From contig JANTHH010000095.1 of NCBI GenBank assembly GCA_024762485.1, forward strand, positions 1 to 10,096: a stretch of DNA of 10,096 nt, in the 5' to 3' direction. How positions within the stretch are numbered: the stretch's first letter is position 1; each line of letters starts with the position of its first letter. Made by a program: the position numbers and the translations under genes. Origin of the DNA: Chromatiales bacterium. GTDB taxonomy: Bacteria > Pseudomonadota > Gammaproteobacteria > Chromatiales > Chromatiaceae. The notes beneath the pieces were generated by a model. It saw only the letters and a program-made list of their open reading frames with translations, did no database searches and was not told the DNA's origin. Shown here piece by piece: positions 1-7,170 of the stretch.

Positions 1-1188
1 CGCCTGCCGAAGCCCGAGCTGATCTATGTCGCCGGCCTGTTCCACGACATCGCCAAGGGCCGTGGCGGCAACCACGCGGTGCTGGGCGAGGTGGATGCGC
101 GTGAATTCTGCCGCCAGCACCAGCTCCCGGATTGGGACACCGAGCTGGTCGCCTGGCTGGTGCTGGAACACCTGACGATGTCGCACACCGCCCAGCAGAT
201 GGACATCGAGGACCCCGATGTCGTGCAGGCCTTCGCCCGCAAGGTGAAGACCCTGGTGCGGCTGGACTACCTCTACCTGCTCACCGTGGCCGACATCCGC
301 GCCACCAACCCGGCACGCTGGAATTCCTGGAAGGCCTCGCTGCTCGGCCAGCTCTATCGCGCCACCCAGCAGGCGCTGCAGCGCGGCCTGGAGAGCCCCC
401 AGGAACAGGACGAGATCATCCAGGAGAAGCAGGCCAGCGCTCGCGCCGCGCTGCTGCACAAGGGGATCGAGCTGGAGGCCATAACCTCCCTTTGGATGGC
501 GATGAGCCTGGACTATTTCCTGCAGGCCAACACCGACGAGATCATCTGGCACACCGAGATGGCGCTGCTGGCACAGCAGCGGCCGGAGAACCTGCCGATG
601 GTCGAGCTGCGCACCGAAGCCCAGCGCGGCTGCAACGAGCTACTGGTCATCTGCAGGGACCGCGCCTGCCTGTTCGCCAACACCACCGCCCTGCTCGACC
701 AGCTCGGACTCAATATCCAGGGCGCGCTGATCCAGACCCTGGACAATGGACTGACCATGAACAGCTTCTTCCTGCTCGAGGGGGACGGCAGCTACATCGA
801 ACCCGGCGAACGGGGCGACGAGATCCTCTTGCGGCTCCAGCAGCAGCTGCAGCAGAGCCCCGAAGAGGAAGCCAGCAGCTGCCGTTCGCTGCCCCGTGCA
901 CTCAAGCACTTCATCAGTCCGCCATCGGTGGAGATCAGCCAGGACCAGCAGAACCAGCGTACCGTGCTGCATCTCAAGGCCACCGACAGCCCTGGTCTGC
1001 TGTCCATCGTCGGCTGGGTGTTCACACGCCTCGGCATCAGCCTCACCCACGCCAAGATCGCCACCTACGGCGCCGATGTCGACGACTTCTTCTACATCAC
1101 CGACAACAACAACCAGCCCCTACTGGACGAGACCCTGCTCGACGCGCTCCGGCAGGAACTGCTCGACAGGCTCAACCCAAGCGCCTGA
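1..1188 (+). CDS. glnD: GlnD, PII uridylyltransferase/uridylyl-removing enzyme (3' part)
   Basis: GlnD uridylylates and deuridylylates the PII signal protein in response to glutamine, so it is the cytoplasmic nitrogen sensor. The window opens inside the gene, in frame from base 1, and shows the last 395 residues; the N-terminal nucleotidyltransferase domain lies outside. Near the start is the HD-domain motif GLFHDIAKGRGG (His15-Asp16 of the visible part), which belongs to the uridylyl-removing activity. Two C-terminal ACT domains follow, at about visible residues 214-266 (LLVICRDRACLF) and 322-371 (VLHLKATDSPGLLSIVG); in this family they bind glutamine. The stop is TGA at 1186-1188. A VOC gene converges from the other strand with only 19 bases between, and no terminator hairpin is evident there. 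The HD signature followed by tandem ACT domains is distinctive for GlnD, so I am confident. Confidence 0.96.
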   Translation, partial: RLPKPELIYVAGLFHDIAKGRGGNHAVLGEVDAREFCRQHQLPDWDTELVAWLVLEHLTMSHTAQQMDIEDPDVVQAFARKVKTLVRLDYLYLLTVADIRATNPARWNSWKASLLGQLYRATQQALQRGLESPQEQDEIIQEKQASARAALLHKGIELEAITSLWMAMSLDYFLQANTDEIIWHTEMALLAQQRPENLPMVELRTEAQRGCNELLVICRDRACLFANTTALLDQLGLNIQGALIQTLDNGLTMNSFFLLEGDGSYIEPGERGDEILLRLQQQLQQSPEEEASSCRSLPRALKHFISPPSVEISQDQQNQRTVLHLKATDSPGLLSIVGWVFTRLGISLTHAKIATYGADVDDFFYITDNNNQPLLDETLLDALRQELLDRLNPSA

Positions 1189-1207
1189 GCCGTCGCCGCG
1201 CTGCCCA

Positions 1208-1588
1208 TCAGCCCTCTCCCGCCACAGCGACGAATTCCAGCGCATTGCCGTCCGGGTCACGACAGAAAAAGGCCTCACGCCCGGACCTGGAGCGGGTGAC
1301 CGCCACCCCCGCCGCCTCCAGCCTCGCCGCCAGCGAGTCCAGCCCGGTAACCGAAAAGGCGACGTGGCGATCACGCCCGCCGTGGCCGGGGCGGCCCGTC
1401 GTCGGGTCGGGATTGGGCAGCTCGAGCAGATGGATCTGCGACGCGCCGAGATTCAACCAGGCGCCGGGATAGCCGAGATCGGGACGCCGCCCGTCCACCT
1501 CCAGGCCCAGCTGGTCCCGATAAAAGGCCAGCGCGCGGGCCGTATCGGCGACGATGAAACTGACATGATGGATCTGCTGAATAGGCAT
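1208..1588 (-). CDS. VOC-fold (glyoxalase/bleomycin-resistance-like) protein
   Basis: This is a 126-residue single-module member of the vicinal oxygen chelate superfamily. These proteins use paired beta-alpha-beta-beta-beta units to hold a divalent metal, and they act as glyoxalases, dioxygenases, resistance proteins or isomerases. The N terminus IHHVSFIVADTARALAFYRD is the usual first strand and helix. Likely metal ligands are His8, His75 (RHVAF) and Glu118 (ALEFV), with a DPDGN turn at 111-115 before the last strand. The start at 1588 is chosen because the family pattern begins directly at MPIQQIHHV; the frame stays open upstream but is Arg/Trp/Pro-rich and not family-like. The Shine-Dalgarno is weak (an AGG close to the ATG). 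It lies 61 bases downstream of the EamA transporter on the same strand and may share its transcript. The substrate cannot be told from the sequence. Confidence 0.88.
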   Translation of the reverse strand: MPIQQIHHVSFIVADTARALAFYRDQLGLEVDGRRPDLGYPGAWLNLGASQIHLLELPNPDPTTGRPGHGGRDRHVAFSVTGLDSLAARLEAAGVAVTRSRSGREAFFCRDPDGNALEFVAVAGEG

Positions 1589-1649
1589 CGCCTGGGACCG
1601 GGTGAGTGGCTGGGCCCCGGAGCATAACCCAGGGACCGCGCCGGACTCA

Positions 1650-2537
1650 TCAATCAGGGGCCCGCATCGCCGCCACCAGACCCGAGGCAACGATGAGCGT
1701 GCCGCCAATCCAGTCGCGCAGACCCATGGACTCGCCGGCCAGCCACCAGGCGGACAGACCACCTGCGACGATCTCGAACAGCATGATCACCGCCGAGCGC
1801 TGCACCGGCATATGGCTGACGCCGTACACCGTGCCCAGCGTGACGGTGAAGAAGCCCAGCGCCCCCAGCAGCACCGCACCACCCCAGGCCATCATCGTGG
1901 TGTCAGGCAGCGGTTCGCCGGCATAGGCAATCATGGAGCCGGCGATCAGCACCACACCGATCCAGGCCGCAAAGGTCTTGAGCCGCACGGCGACCTGCGC
2001 CATCTGCCGGGTGGCGACATTGGACAGGGCGAAGGCAATACCGGCCGTCAGCGCCAGCCAGTCCGCCCCCTGCAGGGGCCAGGGCAGGCCGACACCAGGC
2101 GCCCAGAGCATGGCGAAGGCCCCGAGCAGGCCGAGCGGGATGGTCAGCAGGGTCACCCATTCGGGCCGCTCACGCAGCAGCAGCCAGCCCAGCAGGGTGG
2201 CCCACACCGGCGACAGATAGAACAGCAGCAGCACCCGCACCACCTCGCCCTGCAGCACCGCCAGCACGAAGGCGACATTGGCCCAGCCGGCGGACAGCGC
2301 CAGCACCGCCAGCCAGCCCGGCGAAGGGCGCACCCGCCAGGTGCCTGGCCGCCACAGCAGGGGCAGCATCACCAGCGAGGCGCTGGCATAGCTGATCAGG
2401 TTCACCCAGGTGCCGCTGATGCCCGCCTGCTCGAGATAGCGCAGCGGGTACCAGACCAGTCCCCAGAAGGTCGCGGCATAGAGCAGGCTGAGCACCGGTC
2501 GGGCTGCTCGGATTGGTGGGCGGCTGTCAGTAGTCAT
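1650..2537 (-). CDS. EamA/DMT-family membrane transporter
   Basis: This is a 295-residue inner-membrane protein of the drug/metabolite transporter superfamily, with the usual length and about ten hydrophobic segments arranged as two EamA repeats. The first repeat runs from about residue 15 to 145 and contains the characteristic FYLSPVWATLLGWLLLRERP stretch near 106-125. The second runs from about 157 to 290 and contains FEIVAGGLSAWWLAGES at 254-270. Family members export or import amino acids, nucleotides and other small metabolites; nothing here fixes the substrate. The start at 2537 (MTTDSRPP) lies just before the first hydrophobic segment, but no good Shine-Dalgarno is visible, so a slightly later start is possible. 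It is divergent from dapC with a 56-bp gap. A link to amino-acid export next to a DAP/lysine gene is tempting but is only inference. Confidence 0.9.
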   Translation of the reverse strand: MTTDSRPPIRAARPVLSLLYAATFWGLVWYPLRYLEQAGISGTWVNLISYASASLVMLPLLWRPGTWRVRPSPGWLAVLALSAGWANVAFVLAVLQGEVVRVLLLFYLSPVWATLLGWLLLRERPEWVTLLTIPLGLLGAFAMLWAPGVGLPWPLQGADWLALTAGIAFALSNVATRQMAQVAVRLKTFAAWIGVVLIAGSMIAYAGEPLPDTTMMAWGGAVLLGALGFFTVTLGTVYGVSHMPVQRSAVIMLFEIVAGGLSAWWLAGESMGLRDWIGGTLIVASGLVAAMRAPD

Positions 2538-2542
2538 ATAAT

Positions 2543-2557
2543 CGGCGGCTTCGCCGG
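2543..2557. repeat. Short GC-rich hairpin in the EamA/dapC divergent gap
   Basis: Arms CGGCG and CGCCG enclose a GCTT loop within the 56-bp divergent intergenic region. The gap must hold the start signals of both genes, but I see no clear -35/-10 pair. The hairpin could be an operator or 5'-leader structure, or simply chance in GC-rich DNA. Confidence 0.25.
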
Positions 2558-2593
2558 CTGATCCGGCCCCGTTGAATCTCAGGCATCCCTGGC

Positions 2594-3790
2594 ATGAATG
2601 GCGATCTGCAGAAACTCCAGCCCTACCCCTTCGAGAAGCTGAAAGCGCTCAAGGCCGGCGTGACCCCGCCTGCGCTGGAGCACATCGCCCTGTCCATCGG
2701 CGAGCCCAAGCATGCCACACCGAAGCTGATCACCGAAGCGGTGCTGAGCCATCTGCACCATCTGTCCGCCTACCCCACCACCAAGGGCACGGAAAACCTG
2801 CGCCAGGCCATCTGCGACTGGCTCACCCGCCGCTTCGAACTGCCTGCTGGCAGCCTCGATCCCGAGCATAACGCGCTGCCGGTCAACGGCACCCGCGAGG
2901 CCCTGTTCGCCTTCGCCCAGGCGGTGGTCGACCGCAGCCGGCCCGACCCATTGGTGCTGATGCCCAACCCCTTCTACCAGATCTACGAGGGTGCGGCGCT
3001 GCTGGCCGGTGCCGAGCCGCACTTTCTTGCCTGCAGGGCCGAGACCGGCTTCCTGCCCGACTTCGACGCGGTGGACGCGGCCACCTGGGATCGCTGCCAG
3101 CTGCTCTATCTGTGTTCGCCCGGCAACCCAACCGGCGCGGTGATCCCCATGGCGGAGCTGCAGCGACTCATCGGGCTGGCGGAGCAGCACGACTTCGTCA
3201 TCGCCGCCGACGAGTGTTATTCCGAGATCTATTTCGACGAGGACAACCCGCCGGTGGGCCTGCTGCAGGCCGCCGCCGCGATGGGCAACACCGATTACAG
3301 ACGTTGCGTGGTGTTCCACAGCCTGTCCAAGCGTTCCAACGCACCGGGCCTGCGTTCGGGCTTTGTCGCCGGCGATGCCGCGGTGCTGGCCGACTTCCTG
3401 CGCTACCGCACCTACCATGGTTGCGCCATGCCCCTGCAGCACCAGGTCGCCAGCATCGCCGCCTGGCACGACGAGACCCACGTGGCGCACAACCGCGCCC
3501 TCTACCGCGAGAAGTTCGACGCGGTGCTGGACATCCTCGACGGCCTGCTGCCACTGCAACGGCCCGACGCCGGCTTCTACCTGTGGCCGCAGACGCCCAT
3601 CCCGGACGACGCCTTCGCCCGCGGACTGTTCGAACAACAGCATGTCACCGTGCTGCCCGGCAGCTATCTGTCGCGCACGGTGGACGGCGACAACCCGGGT
3701 GCCGGGCGCATCCGCATGGCCCTGGTGGCGCCACTGGACGAGTGCGTGGACGCCGCCGGGCGCATCCGCGCCTATATCGAATCCTTTTAA
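2594..3790 (+). CDS. dapC: DapC, succinyldiaminopimelate transaminase
   Basis: DapC is a PLP-dependent class I/II aminotransferase that converts N-succinyl-2-amino-6-ketopimelate to N-succinyl-LL-diaminopimelate, using glutamate as amino donor. The protein has 398 residues, the normal length. It begins MNGDLQKLQPYPFEKL, which is typical of this subfamily and supports the start. PLP-site features are visible: Asn178 in SPGNPTG, Asp206 and Tyr209 in AADECYS, the Schiff-base lysine Lys246 in HSLSKRSNAPGLRSGF, and the substrate-carboxylate arginine Arg374 in GRIRMAL. The ribosome binding site is poor (CAGG about 11 bases upstream). dapD follows 45 bases later on the same strand and dapE is further downstream, which supports DapC over a generic aspartate aminotransferase. 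In some bacteria ArgD serves this step, so the specificity is inferred from family resemblance and context. Confidence 0.93.
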   Translation: MNGDLQKLQPYPFEKLKALKAGVTPPALEHIALSIGEPKHATPKLITEAVLSHLHHLSAYPTTKGTENLRQAICDWLTRRFELPAGSLDPEHNALPVNGTREALFAFAQAVVDRSRPDPLVLMPNPFYQIYEGAALLAGAEPHFLACRAETGFLPDFDAVDAATWDRCQLLYLCSPGNPTGAVIPMAELQRLIGLAEQHDFVIAADECYSEIYFDEDNPPVGLLQAAAAMGNTDYRRCVVFHSLSKRSNAPGLRSGFVAGDAAVLADFLRYRTYHGCAMPLQHQVASIAAWHDETHVAHNRALYREKFDAVLDILDGLLPLQRPDAGFYLWPQTPIPDDAFARGLFEQQHVTVLPGSYLSRTVDGDNPGAGRIRMALVAPLDECVDAAGRIRAYIESF

Positions 3791-3812
3791 CAAACCGATT
3801 AACAAACCGAAT
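3789..3812. repeat. Two-copy 12-bp tandem repeat between dapC and dapD
   Basis: AACAAACCGATT is followed directly by AACAAACCGAAT, with one mismatch, and then by a looser CAACCGAACAA. The first copy starts in the dapC stop codon region (TTTTAACAAACC). The stretch is AT-rich and unstructured compared with its surroundings and leads into the dapD ribosome binding site. It may be replication slippage. An unstructured leader that keeps the dapD start accessible is possible. Confidence 0.6.
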
Positions 3813-3821
3813 CAACCGAAC

Positions 3822-3827
3822 AAGGGG
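3822..3827 (+). promoter_or_regulatory. dapD ribosome binding site
   Basis: AAGGGG lies eight bases before the dapD ATG. It is much stronger than the sites in front of dapC or yffB, which suggests dapD is well translated. Confidence 0.7.
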
Positions 3828-3835
3828 AACATCCC

Positions 3836-4657
<822 letters not shown>

Positions 4658-4662
4658 TCGCT

Positions 4663-4749
4663 CGTAGGTCGGGTTAGGCGCGCAGCGCCGTAACCCGACA
4701 ATGACCACCCCGGAAAACGGCGGGTTACGCTTTGCTAACCCGCCCTACG
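4663..4749. repeat. REP-like element: two hairpins in an 87-bp imperfect palindrome
   Basis: The left unit has arms TCGGGTTA (4669-4676) and TAACCCGA (4691-4698), with a nested GGCGC/GCGCC stem. The right unit has arms GGCGGGTTA (4719-4727) and TAACCCGCC (4736-4744). The outer ends also pair, CGTAGG (4663-4668) with CCTACG (4744-4749), so the two units are inverted copies of one another, as in a BIME. The GTAGG..GGGTTA..TAACCC motif resembles repetitive extragenic palindromes I know from many gammaproteobacterial intergenic regions. It fills nearly all of the 102-bp dapD/yffB gap. The folded RNA could partly terminate transcription or protect the dapD end of the mRNA; the T-tract needed for a classical terminator is absent. 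Confidence 0.85.
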
Positions 4750-4759
4750 GTTCGCACAC

Positions 4760-5104
4760 ATGATCAAGCTCTACGGCATACCCAACTGCGATACCATGAA
4801 AAAAGCCCGTTCCTGGCTGAAGGATCATGGCATCGACTTTGAATTCCACGACTACAAGAAGGCCGGCATCGACGAGGCCACCCTGCGCGGCTGGATCGAC
4901 CAGGTGGGCTGGGAGCCTCTGCTCAACCGCCGCGGCATGATGTGGCGCAAGGTGCCCCAACAGATCAAGGACAGCATCGACCGGGATAGCGCCATCGCTC
5001 TGATGCTGGAGACACCTTCCATAATCAAGCGCCCGGTGCTCGATACCGGCGACGCCATCCACGTGGGCTTCAAGCCCGAGCAGTACGAAGCCATCTTCAA
5101 ATAG
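4760..5104 (+). CDS. yffB: ArsC/Spx-family protein YffB
   Basis: This is a 114-residue thioredoxin-fold protein of the ArsC family. The N terminus IKLYGIPNCDTMKKARSWL carries a single active-site-like Cys10 without a CXXC partner. The cis-proline region is KRPVLDTG (90-97), in the place of the ArsC/Spx KRP motif. The YffB branch is often found directly upstream of dapE, as here, eight bases apart. E. coli YffB has been described as a glutathione-linked thiol protein of uncertain role, and real arsenate reduction is not shown by the sequence. The start at 4760 matches the family N terminus, but no Shine-Dalgarno is visible: only ten bases separate the REP-like element from the ATG. Expression may rely on readthrough from dapD, on weak initiation, or on an unrecognised promoter. 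Confidence 0.92.
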   Translation: MIKLYGIPNCDTMKKARSWLKDHGIDFEFHDYKKAGIDEATLRGWIDQVGWEPLLNRRGMMWRKVPQQIKDSIDRDSAIALMLETPSIIKRPVLDTGDAIHVGFKPEQYEAIFK

Positions 5105-5112
5105 AGAACACT

Positions 5113-6255
5113 ATGTCCGACACCCTCGACCTTGCCATCGACCTGATCAGCCGCCCCTCCGTCACCCCGGACGACATGGGCTGCCAGGAACTGATGATCG
5201 CCCGTCTGGAGGCCATCGGCTTCCAGGTGGAACGCATGCGCTTCGGCGAGGTGGACAATTTCTGGGCCCGGCGCGGCAGCGAAGGCCCCGTGTTCTGCTT
5301 CGCCGGCCACACCGACGTGGTGCCCACCGGGCCGGTGGAGCGCTGGCAGTCCCACCCCTTCAAGCCCGAGATCCGCGACGGCGTGCTCTACGGCCGCGGC
5401 GCGGCGGACATGAAGGGCTCGCTGGCGGCCATGGTCACCGCCTGCGAGCGCTTCGTCGCCGCCCACCCGGATCACAAGGGCAGCATCGCCTTCCTTATCA
5501 CCAGCGACGAGGAGGGTCCGGCGATCGATGGCACGGTGAAGGTCATCGAGACCCTGGAGGCGCGTGACGAGAAGATCGACTGGTGCCTGGTGGGCGAGCC
5601 CTCATCCACCGACGTGGTGGGCGACGTGGTGAAGAATGGACGTCGCGGCAGCCACGGCTGCCGCTTGCTGATCAAGGGTATCCAGGGCCATGTGGCCTAC
5701 CCGCACCTGGCGCGCAACCCCATCCACCAGGCCATGCCCGCGCTGGCCGAACTGGTCGCCGTGGAATGGGACCAGGGCAATGAATTCTTCCCACCCACCA
5801 CCCTGCAGATCACCAACATCCACGGCGGCACCGGTGCCACCAACGTCATCCCCGGCGAACTGGAGGTGATCTTCAACCTGCGCTACAGCACCGAAACCAA
5901 TCACCACAAGATCGAACGACAGGTGGCGGAGATACTCGACCGCCATGGTCTGGACTACGACATCGAATGGACCCTGTCCGGCAAACCCTTCCTCACACCC
6001 GCGGGCGAACTGGTGAACGCCACCCGGGCAGCGATCAAACAGGTGATGGGCTTCGATACCGAACTGTCCACCGCCGGCGGCACCTCGGACGGCCGCTTCA
6101 TCGCCCCCACCGGCGCCCAGGTGATCGAGCTCGGCCCGCGCAACGCCAGCATCCACAAGATCGACGAGCACGTGGGTGTGGAGGAACTGGATCAGCTGTC
6201 AGCGATGTACGAGGGGATCCTCAGGGAGTTGCTGACAGTTGGAAAAGACAACTGA
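5113..6255 (+). CDS. dapE: DapE, succinyl-diaminopimelate desuccinylase
   Basis: DapE is a di-zinc M20 peptidase-family hydrolase that removes succinate from N-succinyl-LL-DAP to give LL-DAP for peptidoglycan and lysine. The protein has 380 residues, the usual length. The metal and catalytic residues are all present: His66 and Asp68 in GHTDVVP, bridging Asp99 in GRGAADMKG, catalytic Glu133 with Glu134 in SDEEGPA, Glu162 in GEPSS, and His348 in NASIHKIDEHV. The dimerisation-domain histidine His193 is in IQGHVAYPHLARNP. Catalytic domain, dimerisation lid (about 179-292) and return of the catalytic domain occur in the expected order. It starts eight bases after the yffB stop, with only a weak AGAGAA upstream, so translational coupling with yffB is plausible. 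This is the last gene of the dap run. Confidence 0.97.
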   Translation: MSDTLDLAIDLISRPSVTPDDMGCQELMIARLEAIGFQVERMRFGEVDNFWARRGSEGPVFCFAGHTDVVPTGPVERWQSHPFKPEIRDGVLYGRGAADMKGSLAAMVTACERFVAAHPDHKGSIAFLITSDEEGPAIDGTVKVIETLEARDEKIDWCLVGEPSSTDVVGDVVKNGRRGSHGCRLLIKGIQGHVAYPHLARNPIHQAMPALAELVAVEWDQGNEFFPPTTLQITNIHGGTGATNVIPGELEVIFNLRYSTETNHHKIERQVAEILDRHGLDYDIEWTLSGKPFLTPAGELVNATRAAIKQVMGFDTELSTAGGTSDGRFIAPTGAQVIELGPRNASIHKIDEHVGVEELDQLSAMYEGILRELLTVGKDN

Positions 6256-6350
6256 ACTACATACCGGAACCCTTGATGACGTCGCACCCTGCTGTGCATC
6301 AACCTTCGTAGCGGCACACAGGATCAGGGGCATGAATCCCCGGCAGTCAA
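6256..6350. other. dapE/DUF1059 convergent gap with weak hairpin
   Basis: These 95 bases separate convergent genes. I see no gene here. The only structure is GGGG (6327-6330), loop CATGAAT, CCCC (6338-6341), which lacks a T-run on either strand and is a poor terminator candidate. The GC-rich composition of the left part of the window ends about here. Confidence 0.4.
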
Positions 6351-6587
6351 TCAGTCTTCAGGCAAATCATTAAATTCCTGACGTTTTGAGTCGAACCACT
6401 TTTTCATCTCATCCGGACTCATCATCAGCTCTTGCATTTTTTTCATTGCATCCACGTGTGCGACGTCATTCTTTTGGTACATTTCAATACCATGTTGCTT
6501 ACTTAATTCTGCTATTTTTTCGAATGTCTCTGCATGGAATTCCATGTCACAGGCCCCGCCGAGTTGCTTGCAGCTCATTGTCTTCAT
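6351..6587 (-). CDS. DUF1059-family small protein
   Basis: This is a 78-residue soluble protein. The N terminus MKTMSCKQLGGACDMEFHAET matches what I know of the DUF1059 family: a Cys-containing GGACD motif followed by an amphipathic helix (EIAELSKQH-like) and a His/Met-rich helical segment. The remainder (DAMKKMQELMMSPDEMKKWFDSKRQEF) is helical and charged. Cys6 and Cys13 are the only cysteines and could form a disulfide or a metal site, though no function is established that I can name. The start at 6587 rather than an upstream ATG at 6632 is fixed by AAGGAGG just before it and by the family N terminus. It stands alone, with its own leader downstream of the VOC gene. Confidence 0.85.
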   Translation of the reverse strand: MKTMSCKQLGGACDMEFHAETFEKIAELSKQHGIEMYQKNDVAHVDAMKKMQELMMSPDEMKKWFDSKRQEFNDLPED

Positions 6588-6591
6588 GACG

Positions 6592-6598
6592 CCTCCTT
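6592..6598 (-). promoter_or_regulatory. Ribosome binding site deciding the DUF1059 start
   Basis: The minus strand reads AAGGAGG, a near-perfect Shine-Dalgarno, four bases before the ATG at 6587. It rules out the longer reading from 6632. Confidence 0.8.
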
Positions 6599-6694
6599 GT
6601 TTTACCTGGTTACACTTGACGATCAAGCTCACCCCAAAGGAACCACGCAGCGGTGACGAATCGGGTGGAGCATATTGCTATGTGACATTGTGAC

Positions 6695-7051
6695 CTAGAC
6701 CTGCCAAAACCCACTTTGGATGCCGCCGAATATTATAATTGCACATCTACCTCGACCAGGGATTTCCATTGGTGGAACGGCTATTTTTGCTCCTGATTCT
6801 TTCGCCTCGCTTACAGCTTTGTCTATATTGGTCACGAGGTAGTACGGTCGTGTTGCAGGTTCTTCAGTGTCATGCATTGGGGCTCGTATTCCTAGCGTTC
6901 CACCACCAGAAAGAGCGGCTGTCCGAGCGCCACCCAATTCTGCTACCGCATCGCCAAATGATATATCCAGTGTTTGAGAATATGATGCGCACAAATGTTC
7001 AACATTCGGAGTTACGACTTCCAGGTAGTGAATCCGTATATTTTCTTCCAT
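6695..7051 (-). CDS. VOC-family (glyoxalase-like) protein, accessory copy
   Basis: This is a 118-residue protein of the vicinal oxygen chelate superfamily, of a different branch from the one at 1208-1588. It begins IRIHYLEVVTPNVEHLCASYSQ and then shows LGGARTAALSGGGTLGIRAP (39-58), the RPYYLV strand (68-73) and a C terminus GGIQSGFWQV. I recognise this pattern from short single-module VOC proteins annotated as glyoxalase-like or hydroxylases. The first-strand His8 is present but the later metal ligands of classical glyoxalases are not obvious, so it may not be a metalloenzyme. The start is supported by an AGGA seven bases upstream. The gene is complete, has no partner on its strand within 100 bases, and is more AT-rich than the left part of the window. 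Confidence 0.85.
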   Translation of the reverse strand: MEENIRIHYLEVVTPNVEHLCASYSQTLDISFGDAVAELGGARTAALSGGGTLGIRAPMHDTEEPATRPYYLVTNIDKAVSEAKESGAKIAVPPMEIPGRGRCAIIIFGGIQSGFWQV

Positions 7052-7152
7052 TATTATTTCCTACGAATGTAATTTCACTTTGTCACATAACCCTGCAAAT
7101 CAACGACACGGCTTGTTGTGTCCACTGAAATAGCCTGGTTTGATGTCTCCTC

Positions 7153-7166
7153 GTGGTGGGCACCAC
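7153..7166. repeat. Inverted repeat after the serine hydrolase gene
   Basis: GTGGTG and CACCAC flank two bases (GTGGTGGGCACCAC), beginning four bases past the stop codon of the minus-strand hydrolase. It could form a tight hairpin at the 3' end of the message. No T-run follows on the minus strand, so a rho-independent terminator is not supported. The rest of the 119-bp gap up to the VOC start shows no gene. Confidence 0.4.
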
Positions 7167-7170
7167 AGCT

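Noticed and set aside
132..1472. A 446-codon plus-strand frame overlapping glnD and the VOC gene
   Set aside because: It is very rich in Arg, Pro, Ala and Gly, the usual out-of-frame shadow of GC-rich coding DNA, and the overlapped frames show clear GlnD and VOC domains.
1602..2561. A 319-codon plus-strand frame opposite the EamA transporter
   Set aside because: The translation is Gln/His/Pro/Gly-rich low-complexity sequence, and the opposite strand encodes a textbook ten-helix transporter.
2579..3805. A 408-codon minus-strand frame opposite dapC
   Set aside because: It mirrors dapC almost exactly. The dapC frame has all the PLP-site residues, while this one has no recognisable domain.
4760..5104. 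Annotating this gene as a true arsenate reductase
   Set aside because: It has the ArsC fold and one active-site-like cysteine, but its YffB-type sequence and position before dapE, with no ars operon nearby, make arsenate reduction unsupported.
6588..6694. Promoter with TTGATC/TAAAAC upstream of the DUF1059 gene and a CTTGA/TCAAG palindrome at 6615-6627
   Set aside because: The -35/-10 match and spacing are poor and the palindrome arms are only five bases, so neither rises above chance without expression data.
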